Shown: positions 35,720 through 45,390, counted from the first letter of the stretch. The stretch: 64,000 bases of DNA from Kofleriaceae bacterium (GCA_024762925.1 JANTGM010000012.1:24653-88652); one strand, 5' to 3'. The notes: generated from the sequence alone by a model not told the origin. Made by a program: numbers and translations.

Positions 35720-36241
35720 CTACTCAGGCACGGGAAACTGCAAGAATAGGCTGTGACAGGTAATGCAGGTTTCGACCGACTTTCCATACTGCAGCGCCAC
35801 CGCATTGCCGTCTTTGGCTTGGGCTGCAGCCTGCAAGCCCAAGATGGCGGCATCAAGTTGATCTTGGAGGTCGAAGAACTGGGCGGGCAACATCGCGTTG
35901 ATGGTGTCCAGGTCCCCTTCGCCCGGGCGTGTCAGGGTTGGCGCCTTGGAAATCATCTTGGCGATGCCATCGGTGGATTCGAAATCGAGCATGAGCGCTG
36001 CCCACAGCAGATTCTCCGTATCGTCTCCGTGGTTTTGCATGCGTTTGCGCAACGCTGCTCGTGCGACCTGGGGCAAAGGCTCAGCACGCACAAGGTTTGG
36101 TGTCTCACTCTTCTCTACCGACGTCCTTGTGGGCGATGCGACACCACTTGGAGTGGTTGCAGGCTTGGCAGGTTTTGGATCTTTGCAGCTAGAGAGCGCG
36201 GCTGCGGCCAAAGCAATGATCGACATGGAGATGCTCTGCAT
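35720..36241 (-). CDS. monohaem cytochrome c-like lipoprotein
   Basis: ATG 36241 (AAGGGA 8 nt upstream) gives about 173 residues. The signal is MQSISMSIIALAAAALSSCK, a probable lipoprotein. It is helical, with one haem motif CITCH close to the C-terminus (VETCITCHSLFLQFPVPE), an arrangement like cytochrome c' four-helix proteins. Together with the dihaem protein downstream it forms a cluster of lipid-anchored cytochromes. Further ATGs at 36250 and 36271 lack a suitable ribosome site. Confidence 0.82.
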   Translation of the reverse strand: MQSISMSIIALAAAALSSCKDPKPAKPATTPSGVASPTRTSVEKSETPNLVRAEPLPQVARAALRKRMQNHGDDTENLLWAALMLDFESTDGIAKMISKAPTLTRPGEGDLDTINAMLPAQFFDLQDQLDAAILGLQAAAQAKDGNAVALQYGKSVETCITCHSLFLQFPVPE

Positions 36242-36307
36242 AGCAGTCATCCCTTGCGAAGGCTGGGCCAACCGCTCACCCCGAGGCCAGGTCGACGAGT
36301 CGCCATT

Positions 36308-36666
36308 TCACTTGCAGCGCGGCGGTTGGGCCCAAGTCAGCATGGAGACCGCATCCTGAACGTGAATGAGGGAGAGGTGGTATGGGCCGATCGCAGGATT
36401 GTCGGTGAGAGCAACCACTTCGCTGCCCGCCGCGGCGATGTCATATCCGTCGCCAGCAAAGGCTTGCAGTGAGTCGCGCTGCCATCCAAGGTTGCGTGTG
36501 CCTGAAAGCTGCGACTGTCCGCGCCCTGTGGAACAGAGAATGGTACGCCGGTAACGAGGTCCGTTGCGCAGCGGTCGATCGGTGCGGCAGAGCTTCCACA
36601 AGCGCCGGCTAGCAGAGGCGCAAGATGATGTGAGCGCAGGCGTTCGTAGGGGCGATATGGGGGCAT
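36308..36666 (-). pseudogene. lipoprotein gene with probable frameshift
   Basis: From ATG 36666 one frame gives a lipoprotein-like start (LRSHHLAPLLAGACGSS) and continues VTGVPFSVPQGADSRSF, then becomes unnatural and stops at 36337. From about 36500 another minus frame gives sensible sequence (LSGTRNLGWQRDSLQAFAG, AIGPYHLSLIHVQDAVSMLT) to the stop at 36308. Joining them around 36500-36520 yields one plausible exported protein. It is either an inactivated gene, a sequencing error, or two spurious frames. It lies upstream of the monohaem cytochrome gene, same strand. Confidence 0.45.
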
Positions 36667-36888
36667 TGTTTTCAGTGGGGATCTTGCGAGACAAGCAAAA
36701 TGAATCAGGTCCATAACTTGTTTAGGGGCGGTTTAGTCCCGGTTTTGGGCGCTTAGGGCAACTGCACTCCCAATCTCGCTGTCATCAATCACCCTGCGCC
36801 TCAATTGCCCACCGTGTTGCCCGTAGGGCGAGCCCATGAAATCCTTTGGCCGATTTTTATCCAAGAGACTTTTGGGAGTAGCTAGACA

Positions 36889-38223
36889 ATGACACCAGAG
36901 CAACGCCGCGAACAGGGCAAGCGCCTCATCGGGAGTATCGACTGGAACGCGTACGACTACACAACTGCTGAAGGAGCCGACATGAGCTTCCCGGATTTCC
37001 CCGAGGGGGAGACCGTGAACACTCGCCCAGTCTGGCTCTCCAAGCACTACAACGCAACCAGCAACATGGTGACGTGCCACGTGACCGATCTCAATGGCAT
37101 CCAGGGTGGTTTTGAACGACGCCTTATGGCGCTTTATGGAATCCCCGTGGAGTGGACTGGTGGAGAAGAATCAGAATATCTCGCACGCATCGAAAAACTC
37201 GATCAGGCAAAGGCTGCTGGGCCAGAATTGTTTGCGCAGTGGTTGAGCTACTACGGCATGGTCAACGAAGAGCACTTTGAATGGATGCGTGAGCGCGTCA
37301 CAGGCAAGGTGGGAGCTGTTACCCGGGCCGCAGCACAGAACATGCTCGACAACAAGATGGAAGAGCAGAAGCAGATGCATGCAGCACGGGCAGATGCAAT
37401 GCGTGAAAGTGGAGAGCTCGCACCCTTTATGGGCGTTGCGTTGGAGGATTGGGCTCGCTGCCAGGCGGCAATCACCTCAGGGGCAACGATGGATCAGATT
37501 CTGCCATCCCTTGGTATTGATGAGGCAACTTGGCAAGCTGTGAGTGCTGAGTGGAACGCTCGAATGTCACGCGACACAACGACAACCATTGCAACCGTCT
37601 ACGGTCAAGCATTTGCCGGCGCTGGAGCTGGTCAGTTTGGTGCCGCGGGACAAGCAACCGCTGCAGCGATGAATCCGGGCGGTAGCACTTCGGGAAGTGA
37701 AGCACCGGTGCCGTTCGAAAAGTGGATTGAGATCACCGTGGCCCAAGGAGCAGGTTCAGAACAGGGCAAGGATCCCGCAGCTGTCCTGGCAGGTTTTGGA
37801 ATCACCCCTGCTGAATGGGGCACCATTGGAGGATGGTGGGGCCATCACTTCAACGCTCACGCGATGGAGATGATGGAGGAATACAACAAGTGGACTGCGC
37901 ACTATGAAGCCCAGTATGGCGTTGGACATGCTGATGGACTCACCTCGGATGAGCGAGAAGAACAGACCATCGCACACATTCTTGAGATGGGACGAAGTGG
38001 GCAGGCTGGTCAAATCGTCGCCTTTCTTAAGGATAAGTTTCCAGATGACGCCGACGATATGGACGCACTAGATTGGTGGGTCGACAAGGCTTGTGACCTT
38101 TGTGGCGAGCAGGGCGACCGCGCAACGGCTGCCCAATTGCTGCCGATTCGCTACAGCCTTCAGGAAGATGAAGATGACCCAATGAACGAGTGGGTCGAGT
38201 CCGAAATGAATTCACTCTTCTAG
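36889..38223 (+). CDS. uncharacterised protein with internal Trp-rich repeats
   Basis: A 444-residue cytoplasmic-looking protein; I do not recognise the family with confidence. The N-terminus (LIGSIDWNAYDYTTAEGADM, VWLSKHYNATSNMVTCHVTD) is a distinct domain. Helical units follow, spaced about 55-60 residues, with a recurring pattern F/L-E-x-W...I/V-L...GI..A.W...W: LEDWARCQAAITSG, LGIDEATWQAVSAEWNA; FEKWIEITVAQGAG, FGITPAEWGTIGGWWGHHF. It ends acidic (DEDDPMNEWVESEMNS). GGGAG lies upstream of the ATG, a little far (11 nt). Not obviously in an operon. Confidence 0.78.
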   Translation: MTPEQRREQGKRLIGSIDWNAYDYTTAEGADMSFPDFPEGETVNTRPVWLSKHYNATSNMVTCHVTDLNGIQGGFERRLMALYGIPVEWTGGEESEYLARIEKLDQAKAAGPELFAQWLSYYGMVNEEHFEWMRERVTGKVGAVTRAAAQNMLDNKMEEQKQMHAARADAMRESGELAPFMGVALEDWARCQAAITSGATMDQILPSLGIDEATWQAVSAEWNARMSRDTTTTIATVYGQAFAGAGAGQFGAAGQATAAAMNPGGSTSGSEAPVPFEKWIEITVAQGAGSEQGKDPAAVLAGFGITPAEWGTIGGWWGHHFNAHAMEMMEEYNKWTAHYEAQYGVGHADGLTSDEREEQTIAHILEMGRSGQAGQIVAFLKDKFPDDADDMDALDWWVDKACDLCGEQGDRATAAQLLPIRYSLQEDEDDPMNEWVESEMNSLF

Positions 38224-38323
38224 AGGGCAAGAAAGCGAGCCAGAGGTTCTATGCTCCTGGATCAAAGAGGCCAGCGAGCGAAGAATCGAGTTTGCTTCAA
38301 TTGTAAATGCATCAGGCACTCGT

Positions 38324-38494
38324 GCGCGATTCATGAATATAGAACGCGCTCACTCGTCTTCTCGGCCGCTGGAGAGACTGGCTCAGCCAGTCTTCTTCGT
38401 CGTTCATCGGTCGTTTGCCCCAGCAAACCCCCTCTTCCCGCCTCGCCAGCAAACGAGCTAACTTCGCGATCACGAATCAATGTCCATGGATCGC
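38324..38494 (+). mobile_element. MITE-like element, copy B
   Basis: A 171-bp copy with a perfect 8-bp direct flank GCACTCGT (38316-38323 and 38495-38502). Terminal inverted repeats match at 14 of 18 positions (GCGATTCATGAATATAGA versus GCGATCCATGGACATTGA). Central hairpin AGACTGGCTCAGCCAGTCT at 38375-38393; a second hairpin GTTTGC-CCCA-GCAAAC lies downstream. No coding capacity. Confidence 0.88.
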
Positions 38495-38619
38495 GCACTC
38501 GTCGGGCAAAGCCGAAAACGCTGCAAATCGGAGTGCGCGTGCGGACTCCCTACGGTGGTTGGTTCACGCACATTTGATCTTGGCTCGCAGGATGCAACGC
38601 ATTCGCCGGAAGGAGTAGC

Positions 38620-40248
38620 TTGAGTTCTGCATTGCAAGTACTTGGTGGCCTAGGGCTGTTTCTGCTTGGCATGTCACTAATGACCGACGGCCTAAAGTCG
38701 TTGGCCGGTGGATCCGTGCGCAAGGTGCTAACGCGCTTCACACGCAGTCCTACAAGCGGGGCGATAACTGGTGCGGTCGCTACAGCCGTTGTCCAGAGTT
38801 CGAGCATCGTGGTTGTCACGGCAGTGGGGTTTGTCGGCGCCAAGCTTCTCACCTTTCCAGAGGCACTGGGCGTCATCTTTGGTGCAAACGTCGGTACGAC
38901 GATCACGGGCTGGTTCGTCGCGCTAATTGGCTTCAAGCTCTCATTGGACGAGGCGATGCTACCCCTGGTCTTTGTTGGCGCGCTGATTCATCTCTTTGGA
39001 CGCAACCGACTTGGCAAAGTTGGGTTCGCTCTGGCCGGCTTTGGACTCGTCTTCGTTGGAATCAGCATGCTGCAGGGAGGCATGGCGGCCGCAGAGCATT
39101 TTGTCTCGCCTGAGAGTTTTCCCAGTGACACGGTCAGGGGACGCCTGCTCTTGGTTCTGATGGGGGGGGCGATAACGCTAGTAACCCAGAGTTCGAGCGC
39201 GGGTGTAGCGACAGCAATCACTGCCGTGAGCGTTGGAGCAGTTTCCTTTCCACAAGCTGCCGCGATGGTCATCGGAATGGATGTGGGCACCACGGTGACC
39301 GCAGCATTGGCCACCATTGGTGGCAACACCGCGGTTCGTCGGACTGGTCTCGCTCATGTTGTCTACAACATACTCACCGGCATTGTCGCTTTCGGTTTGC
39401 TCTCGCCCTACTACTGGGCTCTGGACGGTCTCAGTTCGAGCTTAGTGCAGCGCGATCCGGAACTCGCGCTCGTGGGCTTTCACACCCTGTTCAATGGGCT
39501 TGGGGCGATTTTGGTGCTGCCGTTTGCAGGGCGCTTCGCACGACTGATCGAGCGGCTCTTTCCCGAAGACGAGAGCTCCCTGGTTCGACACCTAAGCAAG
39601 AGTTTGCGGAAAGACACCGTGCAAGCGCTAGCAGCCGTGCACCGAGCATTGAGTGCATGCACGCTTCGGCTCTTGGCCGGGCTCACGGAACTCTTTGAAA
39701 GGGGGAACGAAGAAACGCTAGCGAGCATCCTGCCCGATGTGCGATCAGCAATCGCAACAGTGGACACCTATCTCCTGAAAGTTCAAACAACCGAAGAGGT
39801 GGGGCCCGCCAACGATGCGCACCTGGAAGTCTTGCACGCACTCGCGCATCTGAAGATGCTCATTGAGCAGTGTGAAAATCCTGACAACTGTGCGCTCTAT
39901 CCGGAGAGCAGCGAAGCGCGGCAAGTGTTTAGCCAGGCGTTTCACGCAGTGGAACAGGATTTGGGCAACGACCAGGTTTTCGAGACAGAGGTGAGCCAGA
40001 CGCTGGAGGAAGACTTTGCCAGCGCCAAAGAACAAGTGCGCGCCGCCCGACACAGAGTTCTCATGATCGCGGCAACAGGCACCCAGGCAGTTGCCGAGAC
40101 CGAGAGCCGACTTGAGAGCTTGGCCTGGCTTCGAGAGCTAGGTCGTCATGTGCGGCGAGTTCATCTACATCTAATGCGCTTTCCCGCCGCGACGGGAATG
40201 CGCACAAGTGGCGAGAAAACGACGACTACTGCATCCCAAGCGTCTTGA
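38620..40248 (+). CDS. Na/phosphate cotransporter family protein with C-terminal PhoU-like region
   Basis: A 542-residue transporter of the NptA/PNaS family. Two inverted halves each carry the QSSS motif (ATAVVQSSSIVVVTAVGFVG and ITLVTQSSSAGVATAITAVS) and GANVGTTITG / GMDVGTTVTA. About eight or nine membrane segments lie in residues 1-310; a PhoU-like helical domain fills 325-520. It couples phosphate uptake to sodium. TTG start with AAGGAG 5 nt upstream. A run of eight G at 39162-39169 lies between the halves. The 3' end overlaps the convergent oligopeptidase gene by 23 bp. Confidence 0.92.
   Translation: MSSALQVLGGLGLFLLGMSLMTDGLKSLAGGSVRKVLTRFTRSPTSGAITGAVATAVVQSSSIVVVTAVGFVGAKLLTFPEALGVIFGANVGTTITGWFVALIGFKLSLDEAMLPLVFVGALIHLFGRNRLGKVGFALAGFGLVFVGISMLQGGMAAAEHFVSPESFPSDTVRGRLLLVLMGGAITLVTQSSSAGVATAITAVSVGAVSFPQAAAMVIGMDVGTTVTAALATIGGNTAVRRTGLAHVVYNILTGIVAFGLLSPYYWALDGLSSSLVQRDPELALVGFHTLFNGLGAILVLPFAGRFARLIERLFPEDESSLVRHLSKSLRKDTVQALAAVHRALSACTLRLLAGLTELFERGNEETLASILPDVRSAIATVDTYLLKVQTTEEVGPANDAHLEVLHALAHLKMLIEQCENPDNCALYPESSEARQVFSQAFHAVEQDLGNDQVFETEVSQTLEEDFASAKEQVRAARHRVLMIAATGTQAVAETESRLESLAWLRELGRHVRRVHLHLMRFPAATGMRTSGEKTTTTASQAS
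39162..39169 (+). repeat. G8 homopolymer inside the phosphate transporter
   Basis: Eight consecutive G encode M-G-G-A in the transporter, about residue 181. Such tracts can slip during replication and switch a gene off. Confidence 0.6.
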
Positions 40249-42406
40249 CGAGGAATGCGTAGTTGTCGGCAGCGTCCTGGATGCGTTTGCTCGTGGGCTT
40301 GCCAGCGCCGTGTCCTGACTTGGTTTCGATGCGAATCATCACAGGGGTCGTTCCTGTGTGAACTCGCTGTAGCTCGGCAGCAAACTTGAAGCTATGCGCA
40401 GGCACCACGCGGTCGTCATGATCTGCTGTCGTGATGAGTGTAGCTGGGTAGGCCACCTCGTGCAGGTTGTGGTAAGGGGAGTAGGCGCGAAGTGCTTCGA
40501 ACTCCGCGGGATCATCGGAAGAGCCATAGTCGTCGATCCAGGCCCAGCCGATTGTGAACTTGTGAAATCGCAGCATGTCGAGCACACCGACGCCTGGAAG
40601 CGCGGCTCCGAAAAGTTCTGGACGCTGCGTCATTGCGGCTCCAACGAGCAAGCCTCCATTCGACCGGCCCGAGATGGCGAGCTTTGGAGTCGAAGTGTAT
40701 TTCTTGGCAATTAACCACTCCGCAGCTGCAATAAAGTCATCAAATACGTTTTGCTTCTGCAGCTTGGTTCCTGCGATGTGCCACTCTTCGCCATACTCAC
40801 CGCCGCCGCGTAGGTTTGGGATTGCCAGAACGCCACCCATCTCGAGCCAAGCGATTCGCTGTACGGAGAAACGTGGAGTAAGAGAAATACTGAATCCGCC
40901 GTAGCCGTAGAGCAAGGTTGGGTTGTTGCCGTCGAGCTTGATGCCCTTTTTGTGGATGAGGAACATTGGCACCTTCGTGCCGTCCTTGCTCTTGTAAAAG
41001 ACTTGTTCGGTGTCGAACTGGGTGGCGTCGAAATCGACCTTGGGTTGCTTGAAAACGCTGCTGCTGCCGGTCTCGAAGTCATAGCGGTAGATTGTTGTTG
41101 GCGAGGTGAAGGAACTGAAGCTGTAGAACGTCTCCATTTGGTTGCTCCGACCACCAAAACCGCCCGCAGAGCCAATGCCGGGCAGTGCGACCTTTTTGAG
41201 CTCCTTGCCCGCGAGGTCGCGAATGATGATTTCGGACTTGGCGTCCCGGAGGTAGTTGGTGACGAGCTTGCCACCAACCAAGTTCGCCGAGCGCAAGGTT
41301 GCCTCACCCTGTGGCACGAGTTCCTTCCAGCTATTCTGACCTGGTTTGCGAATGTCCAAGCTGATGATTCGGCCGCGAGGTGCATTGTTGTCGGTTCGGA
41401 AGTAGAAGGTCGTGCCCTTGTTGCCAAGGAAGTCGTACTCAGCTTCAAAGACGCTTACAATGGGTTTGAAGCCAGCTTTGCGTTCCTTCACTTTGAGGTC
41501 GCGGACGTGTACTTGGTTCATCGGGCCCGTTCCCTTCGAAACCGATGCGATGAGGTACCGCCCATCTTCGGACACCTCCGCGCTCGAACTCCACTTTGGG
41601 TGGTCCTTGGTCTCAAAGACCATCTTGTCAGCACTCTGTGGTGTGCCGACCTTGTGGAAGAAGACCTTCTGGTTGAAATTGGCCTCCGTTAGCCCAGCAC
41701 CCTCTTTGGGTTGCGGGTAGCGGCCATAGTAGAAACCCGTACTCTTGTGATCCCAACTCGCGCCGGAAAACTTGATCCACTTGAGAGTCTCATCGAGGTC
41801 CTTTCCCGTAGCGACTTCACGAACATGCCACTCCGCCCAGTCGCTTCCCGCAGACTGTAGGCCATAGGCCATGTACTTGCCGTCGTCCGAGATGCTGTAG
41901 CTATTGAGCGCTACCGTGCCGTCTTCACTAAGTGCGTTTGGGTCGAGCAGGACCTTTGGCTCGGCAGCGAGCGAGTCGGACCAGTAGACAACGCTTTGGT
42001 TCTGTAGTCCGTCATTGCGGGAGTAAAAGTAGCGATTGCCTTCTTTTCTCGGCGTTCCGAACTTTTCGTAGTCCCAGAGTTTCGTGAGACGCTTAACAAT
42101 GGCATCACGCTGAGGAATCTTCTCAAGGAATCCGAATGTGACCTTGTTTTGGGCTGCAACCCATTGTGCTGTCTCAGCTGAGTCTGCGTCTTCTAGCCAC
42201 CGATATGGGTCGACCACTTCGGTGCCGTGATAGGTGTCGACAACATCCTCGCGACGGGTGTCAGGATAGACAAAGGTCTCGGGCGGAGCGGCGGGTTCGG
42301 TGACCGTTGGCTGTGGCGCCATTGGAATGAGAACGCTCTTTGGCGCATCAGAGCCGCAAGAACCCAAAACCGCAATCAGCAGAGCTCCAGAGAGCACTGG
42401 GCGCAT
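40226..42406 (-). CDS. prolyl oligopeptidase family (S9A) lipoprotein
   Basis: Serine peptidase of 726 residues from ATG 42406, with lipoprotein signal MRPVLSGALLIAVLGSCGSD (Cys17), so it is exported. The beta-propeller spans about 70-440. The catalytic hydrolase domain has Ser in AISGRSNGGLLVGAA, Asp in TADHDDRVVPAHS and His in KSGHGAGKPTSK. RYPYRWLED-like VDPYRWLEDADS near the start is typical of prolyl oligopeptidases. It should cleave short peptides after proline in the periplasm or outside. It overlaps the phosphate transporter gene tail-to-tail. Confidence 0.95.
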   Translation of the reverse strand: MRPVLSGALLIAVLGSCGSDAPKSVLIPMAPQPTVTEPAAPPETFVYPDTRREDVVDTYHGTEVVDPYRWLEDADSAETAQWVAAQNKVTFGFLEKIPQRDAIVKRLTKLWDYEKFGTPRKEGNRYFYSRNDGLQNQSVVYWSDSLAAEPKVLLDPNALSEDGTVALNSYSISDDGKYMAYGLQSAGSDWAEWHVREVATGKDLDETLKWIKFSGASWDHKSTGFYYGRYPQPKEGAGLTEANFNQKVFFHKVGTPQSADKMVFETKDHPKWSSSAEVSEDGRYLIASVSKGTGPMNQVHVRDLKVKERKAGFKPIVSVFEAEYDFLGNKGTTFYFRTDNNAPRGRIISLDIRKPGQNSWKELVPQGEATLRSANLVGGKLVTNYLRDAKSEIIIRDLAGKELKKVALPGIGSAGGFGGRSNQMETFYSFSSFTSPTTIYRYDFETGSSSVFKQPKVDFDATQFDTEQVFYKSKDGTKVPMFLIHKKGIKLDGNNPTLLYGYGGFSISLTPRFSVQRIAWLEMGGVLAIPNLRGGGEYGEEWHIAGTKLQKQNVFDDFIAAAEWLIAKKYTSTPKLAISGRSNGGLLVGAAMTQRPELFGAALPGVGVLDMLRFHKFTIGWAWIDDYGSSDDPAEFEALRAYSPYHNLHEVAYPATLITTADHDDRVVPAHSFKFAAELQRVHTGTTPVMIRIETKSGHGAGKPTSKRIQDAADNYAFLVKTLGMQ

Positions 42407-42486
42407 CGTCTTTGCACAGATCATGAACGCTGCGTATCGCGGCTATGGCGCCCTGTCAAAGCCCTGGGCGGATCCTGCGGGAAAGA

Positions 42487-43593
42487 CTAGGGAGTCTTAC
42501 CGCGACCACCCAAATAGTCAGCAGCTCTCTCCATCAGGCTCACAAACGCATCTTCATCGCCTGCGCGAACAACAGAGCGAAGTCGCTCGACAGCGTAGAG
42601 CAGGGCGGTGAGAGACTCGGTGCCATAATCGTTGAGCCGCTGAATCTCGTAGTACAGCTTGGGGTTTTCTTGGGTCACACTGGTGGCGAGGGATAGCTGT
42701 GCATCAAAGGTTGTGCTGGAGAGCTTGGCAAGCATCGGCGCTGCCTCACCACTTTCGGCGAGCGCCGTTGTGAAGGCGAGGTTGAGCGCATGGGAGAGCC
42801 CCAGCACATAGGCGATGAGCCTGTCATGGCTCTCAAGGTCCATATCAACCTGGGTTGCCATCGTCGACGCGAAGAGCTCCTTGGCCTTGGCATTCGCCGC
42901 TTCACAGCCGAGGTCAACGAAGATGACATGCCGCTCTGAGAGCAGGTCTGTGTCGGGGCCAAACATTGGATGTAGTGAGGTCACTTGTACGCCAGCATCG
43001 CGCAACTCGCCAAGGCCATCGCGGAGCGGGCTCTTGAGGGAACCCACGTCAAAGACCACGCCGTTGGGCTTTGCAACGGCAAGCTGGCTGAGAACGGAGG
43101 CGGAAGTGCCCAGTGGTGTCGCTACAATAATCAGATCTTGGTCAAGTGGCGACTCTTGCCAGTTCTCAAGCGAATCGCAGCCTGGGACAGGGCCACTCGG
43201 ATCTGCAACGACGATTCGGTAGCCCTGCGATCGCAAGAATCGCGCAAACCATCGGCCCATCTTCCCCGCGCCGCCAATAATCAATGCAGAATTGCCCTCT
43301 CCACTGTCAGTGCGAGCGACTCGATCTTGTTCTTGTGCCGACAGTGAAGAGCGGATGAGTAGCAGCATTAGCGATTTTGCAATTTTCCGATCGAGGCCGA
43401 CGTCATCAGCTCTGTCCATTGCTCGGCGCAGCACGGTTGCTTCCTGCGCATAGTCTCGCGTCGCACGGCCCACAGAACGCTTCGCCTCGCCGATTTGCAG
43501 CGCCGTCTCTTGGCGACGCTTAATGAGCGCCAAGAGTTGCTTGTCAATCGTGCCGAGTTCGTCTCGGAGTTCTTCTAATGATGAATCACCCAC
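42487..43593 (-). CDS. tyrA: bifunctional chorismate mutase/prephenate dehydrogenase
   Basis: Tyrosine biosynthesis fusion as in enterobacterial TyrA. Residues 5-90 ([34 protein letters not shown]) are an AroQ chorismate mutase; then a Rossmann dehydrogenase ([20 protein letters not shown]), [20 protein letters not shown] and a helical dimer domain. GTG 43593 gives 368 residues: the stop of the upstream lipoprotein gene and this GTG share one base (TAGTG), with AGG upstream. An ATG at 43647 would overlap that gene by 55 bp. Operon with two upstream genes. Confidence 0.94.
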   Translation of the reverse strand: MGDSSLEELRDELGTIDKQLLALIKRRQETALQIGEAKRSVGRATRDYAQEATVLRRAMDRADDVGLDRKIAKSLMLLLIRSSLSAQEQDRVARTDSGEGNSALIIGGAGKMGRWFARFLRSQGYRIVVADPSGPVPGCDSLENWQESPLDQDLIIVATPLGTSASVLSQLAVAKPNGVVFDVGSLKSPLRDGLGELRDAGVQVTSLHPMFGPDTDLLSERHVIFVDLGCEAANAKAKELFASTMATQVDMDLESHDRLIAYVLGLSHALNLAFTTALAESGEAAPMLAKLSSTTFDAQLSLATSVTQENPKLYYEIQRLNDYGTESLTALLYAVERLRSVVRAGDEDAFVSLMERAADYLGGRGKTP

Positions 43594-43931
43594 TAGAACC
43601 TGCTTGCCAAGAGTTGCATCGGCCTTCCCGACTGTCGAAAACTGCATGAAGCGGCGGAGGAATCTACCCGCATGCCCGCAGCGCGAGCAGTGTTCAAGAC
43701 TTTGGGAGGAGTGATGTCGCCACCTGAACGAAAGCGGGTCGGCGTCCTGAGACCGCAGCTCTCAAGCAACTTGGTCGATGCCGCGACGACTTGAGCCTTT
43801 GGGAGGCTCGGATCTACTTTGGTCGATGGCTCAGAACCCAAATCTTCGGTGGGCTCCGAGTTTTTCGCCTTGTCCTTTGAACAAGAACCAAGAGCGAGAG
43901 CGGAAAGGACCAACAGCGCGAGCTTGTGCAT
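43593..43931 (-). CDS. small lipoprotein, function unknown
   Basis: A 112-residue product with lipoprotein signal [20 protein letters not shown] (Cys17), then a charged linker and a region with [20 protein letters not shown] and ASCSFRQSG. Two further cysteines could pair in the periplasm. Its stop overlaps the tyrA GTG start by one base. It sits 21 bp after the roadblock-like gene. Confidence 0.6.
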   Translation of the reverse strand: MHKLALLVLSALALGSCSKDKAKNSEPTEDLGSEPSTKVDPSLPKAQVVAASTKLLESCGLRTPTRFRSGGDITPPKVLNTARAAGMRVDSSAASCSFRQSGRPMQLLASRF

Positions 43932-43952
43932 CTGCCCTATCTTGTCGCGCGG

Positions 43953-44327
43953 CTAGGCTGGCATCAAGATGCGCGAGACTCCGTTCATCGAGTGATCGAG
44001 CTGATCATTGCGGGCTTCGCCGTCGCCGATGGCGCAGAGAAAGAGATTGATGCCCTCAACAGTGAACCGCTTCATATGGATGTCCCACTGCGCCTCCGGG
44101 CCAAAGAGTACGCCTTCAAACTTGTCGACCTTGCGTCCCATCATGGGCAAGTGGGCCGCGATTTCATCACAAGCATGGTCATCCCCTGCAGTTGCAAGGC
44201 AAACCCCTTCTTCATCCGCCAACACCATGCCCATAAGGTCGGCCCGCCTTAAGGATGCGCTCAACTGAAAGCAGAGGGCTCGAGTGGTGTTTGCGCTGCG
44301 ATTGTGGCGTCGTTCAGGTTGGCTCAT
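43953..44327 (-). CDS. roadblock/LC7-like small protein
   Basis: ATG 44327 gives 124 residues. LRRADLMGMVLADEEGVCLA, TAGDDHACDEIAAHLPMMGR and MKRFTVEGINLFLCAIGDGE resemble the alpha/beta roadblock/LC7 fold, which in these bacteria regulates small GTPases and surface motility. The match is by pattern only and the family is uncertain. It heads the operon that contains the lipoprotein and tyrA. No clear Shine-Dalgarno site; the frame is open to 44381. Confidence 0.65.
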   Translation of the reverse strand: MSQPERRHNRSANTTRALCFQLSASLRRADLMGMVLADEEGVCLATAGDDHACDEIAAHLPMMGRKVDKFEGVLFGPEAQWDIHMKRFTVEGINLFLCAIGDGEARNDQLDHSMNGVSRILMPA

Positions 44328-44451
44328 ACATGTAATGGTATGTGGGATGGTGTGGGATACCAAGAAATCGACCAACATCATCTCTGCTCTTTTTGCCTAT
44401 TGAAGTGAAAGTGCAGCGATTTGCCGTCGTTTGAGGGGCAGGAGAAACCTG

Positions 44452-45390
44452 ATGAAGCCCCAACTACAGAAATTCTTGTCCTCGCTTGCCCTCTTTGCCG
44501 CGGCCTTCATGCTCGCCTGTGGAGGCGGGTATGCACCGCGAAAACAGAGTGCTTCGCCTTCGTATGGGCCCCGTCCCAGCGGCCACTCCACCCCGAGCTA
44601 CGGGGCGAGCGATGATGCTCGTGGCTATAGCGCGCCGTCGGCTGAGAGTTCTTCTGGAAGTCGCGTCGCCGCCACTGAAGCTGCGCCACGCCCCCGCTTC
44701 GACGAGGGCGAATCCGACTCGCTTGCCACTGATCGAAACGAGCGCCCAGGGCTTGGAACCAAGTTTGGCGAGCGTCGCTCGTCGGAAGTTGTGCAGCGTC
44801 GCTTTGTCCGTGCAGCGAAGCGGCCATTTGCCCAAGTCGCAATCCACTACAACAACCTCGCTGGCATTCAACAACAAGCGGCGTTTCGCGGAACCTCGCT
44901 GCAAGAGCTGCGAGCTCGAACCCAGGGCGGCGGTATCTCGATCTCTTTACTCGACGAATCGGGTCGATTGCTGCAGGGTGGCAACGGCGCCGGACGAACC
45001 TATGTGGTGGGTCGCGACAACCAGCGCTACACAATTCAGATTCGCAACGATAGCGGTGGACGCTTTGAAGTCGTGAGTTCCGTTGATGGGCTCGACGTTG
45101 TCGATGGCCTGCCTGCAAACTACAGCAAACGCGGCTATATTCTCTCGCCCTACAGCACCCTTGAGATTGAAGGCTTTCGCACCAGCCTTCAGAGCGTTGC
45201 CGCCTTTCGCTTTGGAGCCGTGAAGGACTCATATGCAGCGAAGACTTCGGGCGACCGCAACGTCGGGGTGATCGGCTTTGCTTTCTTCAATGAGCGTGGT
45301 TCCCAGTGGACAACTGACGAGATTCGCCGGCGTGAAACTGCAAACCCGTTTCCCGGGGGATTCTCACGCCCGCCGGCTGTCGTCCGTTAG
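44452..45390 (+). CDS. lipoprotein, uncharacterised
   Basis: ATG 44452 (AGGAGA 7 nt upstream) gives 312 residues. The signal is LSSLALFAAAFMLAC, followed by a long disordered Ser/Pro/Gly stretch (about 25-115). The folded part (VAIHYNNLAGIQQQAAFRG, SVDGLDVVDGLPANYSKRGY, VAAFRFGAVKDSYAAKTSGD, NVGVIGFAFFNE) looks like an all-beta surface domain; I do not know the family. Its end overlaps convergent recQ by 27 bp. Confidence 0.75.
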   Translation: MKPQLQKFLSSLALFAAAFMLACGGGYAPRKQSASPSYGPRPSGHSTPSYGASDDARGYSAPSAESSSGSRVAATEAAPRPRFDEGESDSLATDRNERPGLGTKFGERRSSEVVQRRFVRAAKRPFAQVAIHYNNLAGIQQQAAFRGTSLQELRARTQGGGISISLLDESGRLLQGGNGAGRTYVVGRDNQRYTIQIRNDSGGRFEVVSSVDGLDVVDGLPANYSKRGYILSPYSTLEIEGFRTSLQSVAAFRFGAVKDSYAAKTSGDRNVGVIGFAFFNERGSQWTTDEIRRRETANPFPGGFSRPPAVVR

